NCBI RefSeq assembly: GCF_018457175.1
Contig: NZ_JAGFNU010000001.1
Coordinates: 726,692 to 790,691, forward strand
DNA: 64,000 nucleotides
Direction: 5' to 3'
Source of the DNA: Pseudohalocynthiibacter aestuariivivens
GTDB lineage: Bacteria > Pseudomonadota > Alphaproteobacteria > Rhodobacterales > Rhodobacteraceae
Shown here piece after piece: positions 54,270-63,889 of the stretch (position 1 is the first letter of the stretch; each line of letters opens with the position of its first letter). The translations under genes were made by a program, and so were the position numbers. Under the pieces are notes generated by a model, which ran no database searches, was not told the DNA's origin, and saw nothing but the letters and a program-made list of their open reading frames with translations.

Positions 54270-55084
54270 GGTTCAACCTTCCGAAGTGCGCGCCAGGCAC
54301 AAAACAAAGCAAGTAACGGCCAGCCGAAAAGCGAAGCCAATTGTCCATTAATTCCAGACACTGACCCGGCGGCGCTTAGCCCTGATGTCAGAACCGTTAC
54401 AGAGGTATCGGGCATGTTGATCAGCCGGAAAGCGTCTGCGGGGTTTGCAACCAACAGCCAGGGGAAAACGGTTTTTGTGAAGTAACCTCCGTTGTCGGAG
54501 ACCAACGCACCAAGCAACCCGATATCGTAAAGGACGACGCACACCAGCCAGATAACGATCACAATACCGGACGCAACGCTGGGCTGACGAACCAAACTTG
54601 ACACTGTGTACCCCATTCCGAGAAAGGCTGACCCAAGTGCGAGCGAGGTGAAGAAAAGGCGCAACAATGGTGCGAAGGAAAGGTTCGCAGCACCGTGTTG
54701 CCAAGCCGTGAGCGTCGCTGTCAGCGCCAACCCGACTGCGACCGCGAAGGCGAGTACGGTAAAATGCGCAAGAAACTTGCCGATCAAGATTTCGGCACGT
54801 GAGAGCGGATATGTCAGGCTAAGCGCTAAGGTTCCGCGCTCGGTCTCACCAGCGATAGCATCAAAAGACAGAAGTAAGCCAATCAGAGGTACGAGATAAA
54901 CCGAAAGCGTGGTGATCGAGCTTACGGCAACGATCAGCGGATCAACCCCCAAGGTGCCTGTTGGCGCACCCCCTGCAAGTGTCAGGACAATCGTGAACAA
55001 GCTCATCAAAATGACTGAGGTCGCAACCCACATGTTGCGTCGTGCAATCAGAAGTTCGAGCCGTGCAATTGCGAATACGGACAT
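54266..55084 (-). CDS. nosY: NosY, ABC transporter permease for CuZ maturation
   Basis: Membrane subunit of 272 aa with about six hydrophobic helices and the ABC-2 motif ETERGTLALSLTYPLSRAEI. It pairs with NosF and NosD. Its start overlaps the nosF stop (TAATG). Confidence 0.93.
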   Translation of the reverse strand: MSVFAIARLELLIARRNMWVATSVILMSLFTIVLTLAGGAPTGTLGVDPLIVAVSSITTLSVYLVPLIGLLLSFDAIAGETERGTLALSLTYPLSRAEILIGKFLAHFTVLAFAVAVGLALTATLTAWQHGAANLSFAPLLRLFFTSLALGSAFLGMGYTVSSLVRQPSVASGIVIVIWLVCVVLYDIGLLGALVSDNGGYFTKTVFPWLLVANPADAFRLINMPDTSVTVLTSGLSAAGSVSGINGQLASLFGWPLLALFCAWRALRKVEP

Positions 55085-55983
55085 TACTTACCCTCCGATT
55101 CAGTGACGCTGTAGTGGCGGTAAAGCTCTTCAAGGGTTCCGGGCGTTACGTCGACATCTTTGATTATTTCACCGAACGCCGTGATCTGACTTAGCTTGGA
55201 GATCTTCTCGTCTTGCTGACAGGTCAGTAAGATTGAGCAACCATTAATACGTTCTCCGCCGAGTCTTTCGGCGACGACATCAACGTTTTCGGCGGTTGTT
55301 GTGACATTTACCCTGATCGGTAAACCTGCATTTTGGCGCAAACGGACAAGGCTGTTGTCCGCCACCAACTTGCCCTGGCTCATGATCGCAATTCTGTCAG
55401 TGCGTGTTTCAAGTTCGGTCAACGCATGGGAAGACAGCAAAACCGCAGTTCCTGATTGTGCCAGCTCTTCAACGATATCGTAAAATTCATGCCGAGAGAT
55501 CGGATCAAGACCACTTGTCGGTTCATCCAGCAGCGCAAGCTTCGGTTGCCCAAGCAAAGCTTGCGCCAGACCAATCCTCTGCCGCATGCCTTTGGAATAC
55601 GTGCGGATTTTCCTGTCTGCCGCATTTGAAAGCCCGACACGATCAAGCAGATCATCAGCAACATGTACGGGAACTGATTTCAGTCGTGCAAAATGGCGTA
55701 GCTGTTCGCGACCTGTAAGGGCACCGTGAAAGGCAACGCTTTCGGGCAGAAACCCGATTGACGCGCGCGAATGGCGAGAGCCAGGGTTGGAACCCAAAAC
55801 CTTTATCGTACCGGAAACAACAGGGGTCAGCCCGAGGATCATCCGTAAAAGCGTGGTTTTGCCAGCCCCGTTATGACCCAGCAGAGCAACACGTTCGCCC
55901 GCCTCAATGCTCAGACTGACATTGGAAACGGTTTCCAGTGTACCATAATTTTTACTGACGTTTTCAACTGCTAAAGTGGTCAT
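55084..55983 (-). CDS. nosF: NosF, ABC transporter ATPase for CuZ maturation
   Basis: Cytoplasmic ATPase of 299 aa. Walker A GHNGAGKTTLLRMILG, signature YSKGMRQRIGLAQALLG, and Walker B ALLDEPTSGLDP are intact. I start at ATG 55983, overlapping the nosD stop by 4 nt. It powers NosDFY during copper-sulfide site assembly. Confidence 0.94.
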   Translation of the reverse strand: MTTLAVENVSKNYGTLETVSNVSLSIEAGERVALLGHNGAGKTTLLRMILGLTPVVSGTIKVLGSNPGSRHSRASIGFLPESVAFHGALTGREQLRHFARLKSVPVHVADDLLDRVGLSNAADRKIRTYSKGMRQRIGLAQALLGQPKLALLDEPTSGLDPISRHEFYDIVEELAQSGTAVLLSSHALTELETRTDRIAIMSQGKLVADNSLVRLRQNAGLPIRVNVTTTAENVDVVAERLGGERINGCSILLTCQQDEKISKLSQITAFGEIIKDVDVTPGTLEELYRHYSVTESEGK

Positions 55984-57239
55984 TGGATATCTTCCCAAGT
56001 TGGAAGTTCAGGGCGGGGAGCAGCCATAAGAGGGGCGCGATCAATGACGCCACCGGGCAACGTTGCGGGAAAGGTGGATTGCGACCAGCGGATCAGTTGA
56101 ACTGCGGGTGATCCTAACAAGGATTTCGCGGCTGGTTGCGTCCAGAGAATACGATCCATAATGTCATTGGGGCGATAGGCGGAATCTGCAATTCCGTTGC
56201 CGTCCAGATCAAAAGCTGCGTGATCGGACCAGTAGTTTCCGCGCCCGTCAGCGCTCCATTCGATCCAGGTTGATCCCACGTATTTCACCTGTGTGCGATT
56301 GCCGATGAAGGCATTGCCAAAAATTTCGTTGCGCTCTGAACCTGCGGTGAAATGAATACCAATTTCGCAGGATTCAAAACTGTTGCCCTGAAAGCTGTTT
56401 CTGTGCGCGTTGTAGATAAACACACATTTCTCACCACCCGCTTCAATTTGATTGCCGATTATGGTGCTTTTATTGGTGTAGTTCATCATAATACCGTGAT
56501 CACGATCCCCGCTAGACAGGTTTCCCTCAATCCGTACGTTGTTGGAATACATGATTGCGTAGCCCAAATGGTTGCCTTGCGAGATGTTTCCGGAAACCAG
56601 ACTGTCATTTGCATACATGTAGTGAACAGCAAACCGCAGGTCACGAAAACGGTTACCGGTAAATTCATTGTCGCGTGAAGTGTTCACAAAAATACCATCG
56701 CGACCCCAGCGGATATCATTGCCGATGACCCGTGCGCCGGGTGCATTCCAGACATAGACGCCATTGCCACGGTCGTTCATCCGCCGGTCTTGCCGTCCTT
56801 CAATGATATTACCGGATGCAAGCACGTTCTTTGGCCCGTGCAGGTCGATGCCAACCAGATTTCCAATAAGGTGATTGCCCTCAATCACCGCGTCATCAGC
56901 CAGTTTTGTTAGGGTAATGCCAGCATCAAGCCCGTCCCCGCCGGAGCCTGAGCCAATAATTTTCAACCCGCGTAATGTTACATTAGGTGCATTCACCGTT
57001 ACTACCGAGCCAAGTTCGCCACCATCAATTATTGTGTTAGTGCCCTCTATCGTCAGAGGCAGATCAATTTTAATCGGGCCTTTGTAGGTGCCCGGACGCA
57101 GTCGAAGAATGTCCCCCGCCTGCGCCGATTTTATGGCTTCGACAAGTGCGCCCTCTGTTGCAGGCACAATTATTTCGGCTGCTCCGGTAGGGGATACCGA
57201 GAAGCCCAAAACAATTAGCAAGAACAGATAGCGCAACAT
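55980..57239 (-). CDS. nosD: NosD, periplasmic right-handed beta-helix maturation protein
   Basis: Exported protein of 419 aa with a Sec signal (cleavage near GAAEIIVP). It consists of parallel beta-helix repeats (VIGNDIRWGRDGIFVN; NEFTGNRFRDLRFAVHYMY), the standard NosD fold. NosD hands metal cluster components to NosZ. It follows nosZ by 12 bp. Confidence 0.95.
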   Translation of the reverse strand: MLRYLFLLIVLGFSVSPTGAAEIIVPATEGALVEAIKSAQAGDILRLRPGTYKGPIKIDLPLTIEGTNTIIDGGELGSVVTVNAPNVTLRGLKIIGSGSGGDGLDAGITLTKLADDAVIEGNHLIGNLVGIDLHGPKNVLASGNIIEGRQDRRMNDRGNGVYVWNAPGARVIGNDIRWGRDGIFVNTSRDNEFTGNRFRDLRFAVHYMYANDSLVSGNISQGNHLGYAIMYSNNVRIEGNLSSGDRDHGIMMNYTNKSTIIGNQIEAGGEKCVFIYNAHRNSFQGNSFESCEIGIHFTAGSERNEIFGNAFIGNRTQVKYVGSTWIEWSADGRGNYWSDHAAFDLDGNGIADSAYRPNDIMDRILWTQPAAKSLLGSPAVQLIRWSQSTFPATLPGGVIDRAPLMAAPRPELPTWEDIQ

Positions 57240-57251
57240 TGATAAGGCTCC

Positions 57252-59156
57252 TTACGCTGGTTCAACCAGCATCCGGCCGCGCATCTCCATATGGAGCGCG
57301 TGGCAGAACCACTGACAATAGTACCAGTGAACACCCGGACGATCAGCAGTAAAGGTAACAGACGCTGTTGCCTGTGGCCCAACTTCAAAGCAGATACCAT
57401 GGTTGCCCAGTGTAAACCCGTGGGTCAGGTCGTCCACATCATCAATGTTGGTGATGTAGATTGTGACTTCATCGCCTTGCTTAACCGTGAATTGTTCCAT
57501 CGAGAACGTCGGAGCGGCAGAGTACATATAAACCCGCACTTTGTTCCCGTCACGGATAACCTCGTCGTGACCATCTTCAAGCACGACACCATCGGCTTCT
57601 GCCTGTTTGCGCGCGTCATCCCACATTGGGTTGTCGCGGCTCCAGATGGAATCCGGTGTCACTTTGGAACGGTGAACGATGATACAGTCGTGCGGCTCAG
57701 CAAAAGTCGGACTGTCGTGAACAACTGCTGGAACATCGCCTGAAATATCGATCAACTGCTCGTTTTCGGGCTTTAGCGGTCCAACGTTCAGATAGCGGTC
57801 TTTCGAAAACTTGTTCAGCGACACAAGCCATTTGCCGTCAGCTTCCTTGGTTTCACCCATAGAGCTGTGGTTGTGCCCGGGTTGATACATCACATCGGTT
57901 TTTGAAACGATCGGATCAACGTCTTCACCAGCATAAAGGCGAACCGCTTTGTCGATGTCCCATTTCACCATCTGACTATCCAGGAACAGGGTGGTGTAGG
58001 CCATGCCTTTTCCGTCGAACGCCGTGTGGAGCGGACCAAGGCCCAGCTCTGGTTCTGCAACGATACAAGACCGGGGCTCGGCACCGTCAAAAACAGCCTG
58101 AAGCTTGTCATACTGAATCACGGACACGGTTGGTGACAGTTTTCCGTTGATCATGACGTATTTACCATCAGGCGAAGAGTTGACGCCATGCGGGCTGTTC
58201 GGGATCGGAATGTAAACGGTCAGGTCAGACCCTTTGCGCCCATCCAGAACTTTCACACCATTGTAGACTTCAAAGTTACCCGCAGCGACCGCAGCCTCAA
58301 TGCGCTCGATGTTAAACACAACTGCATGATCCATCTCTGCTTCCATCATGCCGACAAGTTCAGTCGCACCTTCAGAGTTGTAGCTGGATGAAATTGCGTA
58401 TTTGCCCTGATAGTCGCAATCGACGTTATCAAGGTTGCCGGTCACGATGACCTGCCAGGCGATTTCCATGGTGTCGCCATCAATGGCGGAAAAGATGGAA
58501 ACATAGTTTTCCACGTCGTCCATGTTGGTGCCGTCGTTGACCAGCGGTACCCGGTGCTCGCCATTCGCGAACACATAGCCCGTGCGCGGGAATTTTTGTG
58601 GGCGCAGACCGTGAATGTCAGACGCATTTGGAATTTCGATCATCTTGTCACATTTCATGAACTTACAGTCCACGCGCGCGACGCGTGTGTTGGCCTTGTC
58701 ATTCATGAACAGATAACGGCCGTCATATGTGCCGTCAGTAAAGGACATGTGCGGGTGATGGAGGTCACCATTTTCATAGACGTCCATGCCGCGTTTTGCG
58801 AGAAACTCCAGGGTTTCAGGCATCATGCCTTCGCGCATGATTTTCTTGGATTCATTCGTGCTGCCCCAACCCGTGGCTGAGCAACGGTTGAACACGGGAA
58901 CGCGCATAAGTTCGCGCATTGATGGCACGCCCAAGATGCGCAATTCACCTGCCTGGCCGGACGACCAGAATCCATAGTATTCGTCAAGTTCGCCCGGGGC
59001 GATTTCGTTAGAAGCGGCAGCCGCCGCAGGTGTTGCCATCAAGGATGCGCTCCCACCAGCAGCGATGATTGTGCCGGCAACCAGGGCACCTTTCGCGGGG
59101 CCAGTCAGAACATCACGCCGTGATATTCCATGTTTGGTTTCATTGTCTTCAGACAT
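57252..59156 (-). CDS. nosZ: Nitrous-oxide reductase NosZ (clade I, Tat-exported)
   Basis: Terminal denitrification enzyme of 634 aa reducing N2O to N2 in the periplasm. The Tat signal SRRDVLTGP is at residues 12-20. The seven-bladed propeller carries the CuZ histidines (for example in DLHHPHMS and GHNHSSMGE). The C-terminal cupredoxin has the CuA ligands C614, C618, H622 and M625 in [12 protein letters not shown], the spacing seen in Pseudomonas stutzeri NosZ. It lies 1 bp after nosR. The Tat signal and nosR/nosX make this the typical clade I system. Confidence 0.97.
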   Translation of the reverse strand: MSEDNETKHGISRRDVLTGPAKGALVAGTIIAAGGSASLMATPAAAAASNEIAPGELDEYYGFWSSGQAGELRILGVPSMRELMRVPVFNRCSATGWGSTNESKKIMREGMMPETLEFLAKRGMDVYENGDLHHPHMSFTDGTYDGRYLFMNDKANTRVARVDCKFMKCDKMIEIPNASDIHGLRPQKFPRTGYVFANGEHRVPLVNDGTNMDDVENYVSIFSAIDGDTMEIAWQVIVTGNLDNVDCDYQGKYAISSSYNSEGATELVGMMEAEMDHAVVFNIERIEAAVAAGNFEVYNGVKVLDGRKGSDLTVYIPIPNSPHGVNSSPDGKYVMINGKLSPTVSVIQYDKLQAVFDGAEPRSCIVAEPELGLGPLHTAFDGKGMAYTTLFLDSQMVKWDIDKAVRLYAGEDVDPIVSKTDVMYQPGHNHSSMGETKEADGKWLVSLNKFSKDRYLNVGPLKPENEQLIDISGDVPAVVHDSPTFAEPHDCIIVHRSKVTPDSIWSRDNPMWDDARKQAEADGVVLEDGHDEVIRDGNKVRVYMYSAAPTFSMEQFTVKQGDEVTIYITNIDDVDDLTHGFTLGNHGICFEVGPQATASVTFTADRPGVHWYYCQWFCHALHMEMRGRMLVEPA

Positions 59157-59157
59157 A

Positions 59158-61377
59158 TCAACTTTCCTTCTTTTGTATTGAGTTAGGGTGATTTGTTTGG
59201 CGGGCCATTACTTCGCTAAGCTGAGCTGAGCTGTCGGCCACTTTCGCGCGTCGTTTCAGTGACTTGATGCAAACGGGGCATTTCGTGTTGTCTTGATAAA
59301 GAACCTGGCAATGCAAGCAGGACAGGCACTCATTCGGGTTGATCTCACCCGTCGGGTGGATCGCCTGAACAAAGCATTCATGCGCGCAGGTCTGGCAGGG
59401 GTTGCCACATTCTTTGTAGCGCTTCAGCCAGTCAAACATTCGCATGCGGCCCGGTATCGCCAAAGCTGCGCCCAGGGGGCAAAGATAGCGACAGTAAAAC
59501 CGTTCGATAAATAACCCCGCTCCCAGCATGGCCGCCGCAAACAAGACGTATGGCCAACTGCGCGCAAACTTTAGAATGATCGAAGTTTTGAATGGCTCTA
59601 TTTCTGCGAATTGTTCGGCGATCGGAATGGAAACCAACGACAGGCCAAAAAGTCCCAGAAAAATCATGTATTTGATTGGCCAGAGTCGTTCGTGCAGACC
59701 CCAGGGTAAGGTCCACTGCGGGAACTTGAGGAACCGGGCGATCTGGTTGGAAATTTCCTGCAGGGCGCCGAATGGGCATAACCAGCCGCAAAACCCACCG
59801 CGTCCCCAGAACAAGAGTGTCACCGCAACTGAAGTCCACAAAATGAACACAAGCGGATCCATCAGGAATGCATCCCAGCTGAAACCGCTGGTCAACGAAG
59901 CACCAAGCGCCATCAGGTTCACAACAGAAAGCTGAGCGTTCTGGTGCCATCCCAGAAAAACGAGCGTCAGTAGTAAAAAGCCCATACGGAACCAGTAGAA
60001 TTTACGCGCGTTCCGGGTCGCTTGTTTCTGAAAGAAAAAGACGCCTGTCAGGACAGTGAGCATTGCAATCAGTATGCCGATTTCCACTTTTTTGCTGTTC
60101 CAGATACGTTGCCACAGGGCGGCCCTGGCGGATTTGTCATCTGCTGTTTCAACAACAACGGCGGATGTTTGTGGCGCAAGCGGCGTGAGGTATTTTTCCG
60201 GAATATTGTAGCCCAGATCAAACGTCAGAAATGTCTTTTCAACCGGTCCAATAACGCGTTGGGCGAGCAGTTGAATGCGCCAGGGTTTCGTTGGATCAAA
60301 CCCCGCATCCGCCGGAATTTTAAAGATATCAAGCTCCGTGAAACTTGGTGATCCTGACGCTGCCAGTTCGCCAAGACGGCGTTGTTGTCGATCATGGAAC
60401 CGTACAGAAATATCACCCTGTATCAGTTGTATCCTGTCAAAAATGCCCCCGCGGACATAGCCAGACCCTTTGTATGAAAATGCCCCGCGACCGGCCAGCA
60501 GAATAGCCTGCTCACCATCTTCAAGCCACTCGACAAGGTTACCGTACTCTGCTTCGCCCATCAGGCTGCGGCCAATTGAAGGCGCAGAAACCAACGCGGC
60601 ATACATGTCGATGTAAATGTCACCGTCTTCGCCTGGCTCAATGTGCTTTAGAACACGCGGATCGCCAGTGGCTTCAAAAGCGCTGTTGATCTGACCTATA
60701 TCCAGCGTCATCCGCCGGACGGTTCCGTCTCCGGACATTGTGGACCAGTCACTGGTGCTGTTTTCATCCATGTTCAGAACATGTGTTGGTCCAGCACCCT
60801 CGGTGTTGCTTGCCAACCCCCCGAGCCCAAGTGCACGTGCGACCTTGATACTGGAGCGAACGATCGAGTCGTCGATGATCATGATTGTCACCGTCGCCCC
60901 AGAGATAATATCCAGATCATGCCCCGAGCCGCCGGCAGCGGCTTCGGCTATAATGTCGAGCCCGGAATAGCTGGCGGTCAGGGCTCTGATTTTGCGATCT
61001 GGAATTCCGATAAGAACGATGGGTTCAGAGTGCTTTACCAACTCGGCGCGTAACAGTTTTCCGTCAGGCCCAATTGCGACCATTACATGGATTGGTTTGC
61101 CCGAGTATCCCGTTGTGCTTACAAAATCAGAAGTAATGAAGGCATGGCCGAGAGTTTCGTGGCCATTCAAGATCGGAACTGCTGGAATGTTCTCCAGCAT
61201 GGCTCCATAGGCTGTCGCACCCTCGACAAATTCGCTTGCAGGTAATTCGCCTAGAAACCTTTCTAGGACCGGAGCCGTCTGTGCCTGCGCTGCGCTAATG
61301 AAACCCAGTATTGCAATATGGAGGATTGCAAAGAGACGTATTAACTTCGAAAATTGGGATGAGTTGGTCAGCTTCAT
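59158..61377 (-). CDS. nosR: NosR, membrane flavo-iron-sulfur regulator/electron donor for NosZ
   Basis: Membrane protein of 739 aa. After a signal segment comes the periplasmic FMN-binding domain ([13 protein letters not shown] holds the flavinylation site), then several transmembrane helices with the Cys-rich cytoplasmic-loop [15 protein letters not shown], then C-terminal ferredoxin-like cysteines ([23 protein letters not shown]). It transfers electrons to NosZ and is needed for nos expression. I take ATG 61377, which overlaps the nosC stop by 4 nt. Confidence 0.95.
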   Translation of the reverse strand: MKLTNSSQFSKLIRLFAILHIAILGFISAAQAQTAPVLERFLGELPASEFVEGATAYGAMLENIPAVPILNGHETLGHAFITSDFVSTTGYSGKPIHVMVAIGPDGKLLRAELVKHSEPIVLIGIPDRKIRALTASYSGLDIIAEAAAGGSGHDLDIISGATVTIMIIDDSIVRSSIKVARALGLGGLASNTEGAGPTHVLNMDENSTSDWSTMSGDGTVRRMTLDIGQINSAFEATGDPRVLKHIEPGEDGDIYIDMYAALVSAPSIGRSLMGEAEYGNLVEWLEDGEQAILLAGRGAFSYKGSGYVRGGIFDRIQLIQGDISVRFHDRQQRRLGELAASGSPSFTELDIFKIPADAGFDPTKPWRIQLLAQRVIGPVEKTFLTFDLGYNIPEKYLTPLAPQTSAVVVETADDKSARAALWQRIWNSKKVEIGILIAMLTVLTGVFFFQKQATRNARKFYWFRMGFLLLTLVFLGWHQNAQLSVVNLMALGASLTSGFSWDAFLMDPLVFILWTSVAVTLLFWGRGGFCGWLCPFGALQEISNQIARFLKFPQWTLPWGLHERLWPIKYMIFLGLFGLSLVSIPIAEQFAEIEPFKTSIILKFARSWPYVLFAAAMLGAGLFIERFYCRYLCPLGAALAIPGRMRMFDWLKRYKECGNPCQTCAHECFVQAIHPTGEINPNECLSCLHCQVLYQDNTKCPVCIKSLKRRAKVADSSAQLSEVMARQTNHPNSIQKKES

Positions 61378-61874
61378 ACCCATGGTGACACCCATGTGAT
61401 ACGTGTGACCTTTTCATTGATCTCTCTGAAAAACAAAGAGGAAGTGAGAGTCATTTTATATTCTGCGCTTCTGATTGGGGGGCCTCGGCATGAGGACCAA
61501 TAGTGTTCAGAGCCTGCTGGCACAGTTGCGCCGCTGTCCGAAAAATGAACGATACGAAAGCCGATAAAGTTCGTTGAATTTAGCTCTGGGGTTTGAAGTG
61601 CAAACCCATCAGTTCCGGGAACAAGACAGATGGAACAATGGGCACATTCTGGTGCAGGCGCTTCAGACCCACCGTCAACCTGCACAAGATAAGATCCGCC
61701 ATCTCCGCAGATTTCAATCCAGTTTGCAGTGCTATTTGCGTCACGACCGGCCATTGCCGAGAAGGTCTGTCCAAGAAAAATGGAAACCGCGAGTACGACA
61801 AAGACAAAAAACCGTTGGCCAAAAAAATTGGCCCCAGGTTTCTGGCCTTGTGTTGTTAATCGATTGGTTTTCAT
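61374..61874 (-). CDS. nosC: NosC-like protein, first gene of the nos operon
   Basis: Exported protein of 166 aa with an N-terminal hydrophobic segment (FFVFVVLAVSIFLG) and a CxxCxxC motif (C77, C80, C83 in ECAHCSIC). Its place before nosR and this motif match NosC of Paracoccus denitrificans, whose function is unknown. I start at ATG 61874; the frame is open to 61922, into the promoter. A perfect FNR/NNR box lies 65 bp upstream. Confidence 0.75.
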   Translation of the reverse strand: MKTNRLTTQGQKPGANFFGQRFFVFVVLAVSIFLGQTFSAMAGRDANSTANWIEICGDGGSYLVQVDGGSEAPAPECAHCSICLVPGTDGFALQTPELNSTNFIGFRIVHFSDSGATVPAGSEHYWSSCRGPPIRSAEYKMTLTSSLFFREINEKVTRITWVSPWV

Positions 61875-61910
61875 TAAGACGAAACTCTGATCCTTGAGGC
61901 GATGAATGCA

Positions 61911-61952
61911 TCGGTAAAGCAACGCAAGAAAAGTTCACTTGACATAAATCAA
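61911..61952 (-). promoter_or_regulatory. FNR/NNR-dependent promoter of the nos operon
   Basis: The box reads TTGATTTATGTCAA on the minus strand (61939-61952), a good match to TTGAT-N4-ATCAA. Placing its centre at -41.5 puts TACCGA (61911-61916) exactly at the -10 position. This is the layout of a class II FNR/NNR-activated promoter and would make nosCRZDFYLX respond to oxygen limitation and/or nitric oxide. Confidence 0.8.
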
Positions 61953-62009
61953 GTAAATTCGCCATTCCGAAAATTAATTGTCGAATGTAAAAGAAGACGA
62001 TGTCTGACG

Positions 62010-62166
62010 TCAGCGCCAGCGAGGATTTTTTTGAGAGTTTAAGTAACGAAGGGTTTGCTGGATACTGTCGTAGAACGCTGGCGGCTCGTGTGTCTGCGAT
62101 GAGGGGCCATCGAATATGTATGACGCATCTTTTCCTCGGCTGAGTACGTTTGGCACGTTTTGCGCC
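62010..62166 (-). pseudogene. Relic of IS3-family transposase OrfA
   Basis: On the minus strand one frame gives QTYSAEEKMR, close to the TYSAEEKIRIV start of IS3-type OrfA proteins. A frameshift then leads to FDGPSS and SIQQTLRYLNSQ, which align by eye with the GIAQSLYYSWSK part of OrfA. Frames are broken and flanks do not continue, so this is a decayed fragment. Confidence 0.5.
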
Positions 62167-62189
62167 GAATGTTGTAGATATGCTGTTGC

Positions 62190-62420
62190 TTGCGAGACAA
62201 CGGCTCCAGTTGCATCTCTGGCGATCGGGCCGTTTTGGCTGGGAGACAAAGGCATGAAGCACAGCCGGGGCGCACCGTATCATCCGCAAACACGCCGAAA
62301 ATACAATCAGCCAGATGAGTCAGTTGCTAACTCAGTTCAAGCAGCCTCTGGACTCAAAAACTCTTATGAAAGACAACTTTCGAACCACCTCGGTGATGTG
62401 GCTATCCAGATTGGGTGAAT
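62190..62420 (+). pseudogene. Relic of IS3-family transposase OrfB (DDE domain)
   Basis: On the plus strand DNGSSCISGD, then after a frameshift WLGDKGMKHSRGAPYHPQT, then LKNSYERQLSNHLGDV match the catalytic-core region of IS3-type OrfB (DNGSSY..., GAPYHPQTQGK, LKNR...PGDL). The frameshift and the lost C-terminus show that it is a pseudogene. It lies head-to-head with the OrfA relic, so at least two events or an inversion happened here. Confidence 0.75.
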
Positions 62421-62605
62421 TTTGGACAACCTCGCGTTAACGACCATAATTTACACTGCGATCATTGGATTGAAGGCAATTGGCTTACCGGCAATGAAAG
62501 CTCACTTGATGAAAGAGGACTTCAAGAAACCAGCGTTCAAGGTGAAAGAAATATAGGAAATTCACGCAGATAATTTTAACGGAAAAATCTCGGCTAGGTT
62601 AAGTA

Positions 62606-62679
62606 GGGTGCTTAGAAAATGTCAAAGACACATTTTTCGAAAGAACGCGCGAACAGGAATCGAAAACCCTAAGCACCCC
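62606..62679 (-). ncRNA. Candidate NNR-regulated structured small RNA
   Basis: If the orphan FNR/NNR box at 62714-62727 works as a class II promoter, transcription starts at 62679 and goes left. The RNA would open with GGGGUGCUUAG, and CUAAGCACCC lies at about +65 to +74 (62615-62606), so its two ends can pair over 10 bp. Inside, AAAATGT/ACATTTT (62616-62622 and 62630-62636) forms a second hairpin. There is no sensible reading frame. The 3' end is not followed by an immediate U-run, so the end point is uncertain. Predicted, not known. Confidence 0.4.
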
Positions 62680-62685
62680 AATGCA

Positions 62686-62727
62686 TCGCTAGCAGCTAGT
62701 TCGCATCTTGTACTTGATATAAATCAA
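62686..62727 (-). promoter_or_regulatory. Orphan FNR/NNR-type promoter
   Basis: The minus strand has TTGATTTATATCAA (62714-62727), a perfect TTGAT-N4-ATCAA box, then 25 nt, then CGATGCATT. The nosC promoter has the same box, the same 25-nt spacing and the same CGATGCATT. TAGCGA falls at the -10 position (62686-62691). No protein gene lies directly downstream on the minus strand, only the candidate RNA and the IS3 relics. Confidence 0.7.
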
Positions 62728-62802
62728 GTTGCGCATGCAGGTTGATGAAATACGCAAATGGAGCGAAAATTCACTCGCTCAGGGTAAACTATGTCTCGGC
62801 GA

Positions 62803-63000
62803 CTAGTAGGTGGCGATACCTTGGGTTGCTAGACTACCAGAGATCACGTCACCCAAATCAGCAGTCGCGCCGCCGACCGAAGCCATGATCGCGATACCGA
62901 GGCCAACGATAGCAGCGGTCAGAACAACCCAGTCAACAGTGACTGCGCCGGATTCGTTCTTGAAAAAATTCGTTATCATTTCAAAATACTTGATCTTCAT
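62803..63000 (-). CDS. Flp family type IVb pilin
   Basis: Small pilin precursor of 65 aa. After a short leader (MKIKYFEMITNFFKNES) comes the prepilin processing site and hydrophobic helix GAVTVDWVVLTAAIVGLGIA. The position usually occupied by Glu+5 is Asp here, as I recall for many roseobacter Flp-like pilins. ATG 63000 has GGAGGG upstream. No tad assembly genes adjoin it in the window, so it may be an extra copy. Confidence 0.85.
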   Translation of the reverse strand: MKIKYFEMITNFFKNESGAVTVDWVVLTAAIVGLGIAIMASVGGATADLGDVISGSLATQGIATY

Positions 63001-63303
63001 TTTTTGGCCCTCCGCAGGGATTTGTTTCGACAAATAGTCATGCGTTCGCACGTATTGTTGTTAAGATATGCTCTTTAAAGTTGTCGAAATAATGTTTTGT
63101 TAATGTTTAAGGTGGGTTTCCTGAATCTAAGAAGTGATCGTCGGGATATGCCCCACTTTGGGTGGGTAGGTTGGAAATGGCCTGATGCTATGGACTGACC
63201 GGAATTTAACGCAGTAGATTAATAAAGCGGATTCCTAGTGGGTTTTCAACTTTGCCGAAACCCGATAGCGCGTGCTAGTTTTCCAATAAATCGACGCTGG
63301 GGT
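63001..63303. other. Gene-free interval
   Basis: About 300 bp between the pilin and GNAT genes. It should hold the pilin promoter (63001-63100). No gene, RNA or repeat was recognised in the rest. Confidence 0.5.
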
Positions 63304-63807
63304 CTAAAAATCGAGCTGCATGAAAAGCAAATAAGGCTGCAGTTCAGGGTCACTTTCGCCTTCCGGGTAGCTTTCGATCTCCCGGAAACCCAATTTGCGG
63401 TACAAACCTTGTGCGGCAGTGTCGTAGACGCCTGTGTCGAGAAGAACGCTCGTTGCATTCAAGTTTCTTGCGTGGGACAAGATGCTCTCCATCAGCTTTC
63501 GTCCGAGGCCCAACCCACGGGCTGCCGGTTTGACGTACAAGCGTTTGATTTCGCACGCATCTGGTCGGATCACTTTTAGGAATACGCATCCTTGCAAATG
63601 GCCGTCGCCGTCAATCGAGATATGCAGTCCTCCGGTCGGAGGAAGGTATTCGTTGATGTGGTCAAAGGTATTTGAAACCAGTTCATCGACGTTGAGGTCG
63701 AGCCCTGAGACCGCCCGTAACTCTGAAATTTCATGATCGAGATATTCACGAACCAAATCGCGAAGCTGCGCCTCATTTTCCAGCTTTTCGATTGAGCGAA
63801 TTTCCAT
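63304..63807 (-). CDS. GNAT family N-acetyltransferase
   Basis: Acetyltransferase of 167 aa. The acetyl-CoA-binding motif VKPAARGLGLGRKLMESIL (Q/RxxGxG/A) is clear, preceded by CEIKRLY and followed by LLDTGVYDTAAQGLYRKLGF, typical of the family. Substrate unknown. It stands alone. Confidence 0.9.
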   Translation of the reverse strand: MEIRSIEKLENEAQLRDLVREYLDHEISELRAVSGLDLNVDELVSNTFDHINEYLPPTGGLHISIDGDGHLQGCVFLKVIRPDACEIKRLYVKPAARGLGLGRKLMESILSHARNLNATSVLLDTGVYDTAAQGLYRKLGFREIESYPEGESDPELQPYLLFMQLDF

Positions 63808-63889
63808 TGCGATGACTTTTTAACAAATAAGGACAAACTTAGACTATTCCAGATCTCAATGTCTGCAAAGCCTGGCGGTTTCAACGGGT

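Noticed and set aside
62010..62293. Two minus-strand frames of 81-84 aa near the nos promoter as real genes
   Set aside because: They are pieces of a frameshifted IS3 OrfA relic and antisense to the OrfB relic.
62606..62679. The GGGTGCTTAG/CTAAGCACCC repeat as a miniature transposable element
   Set aside because: No target-site duplication is visible at its borders, and the fit of one arm to the predicted start of the orphan promoter is better explained by an RNA; still not excluded.
1003..63884. Many open frames of 60-180 aa antisense or out of frame to the genes listed
   Set aside because: They lie inside well-recognised genes, lack ribosome sites and show no family features; they are by-products of coding bias.
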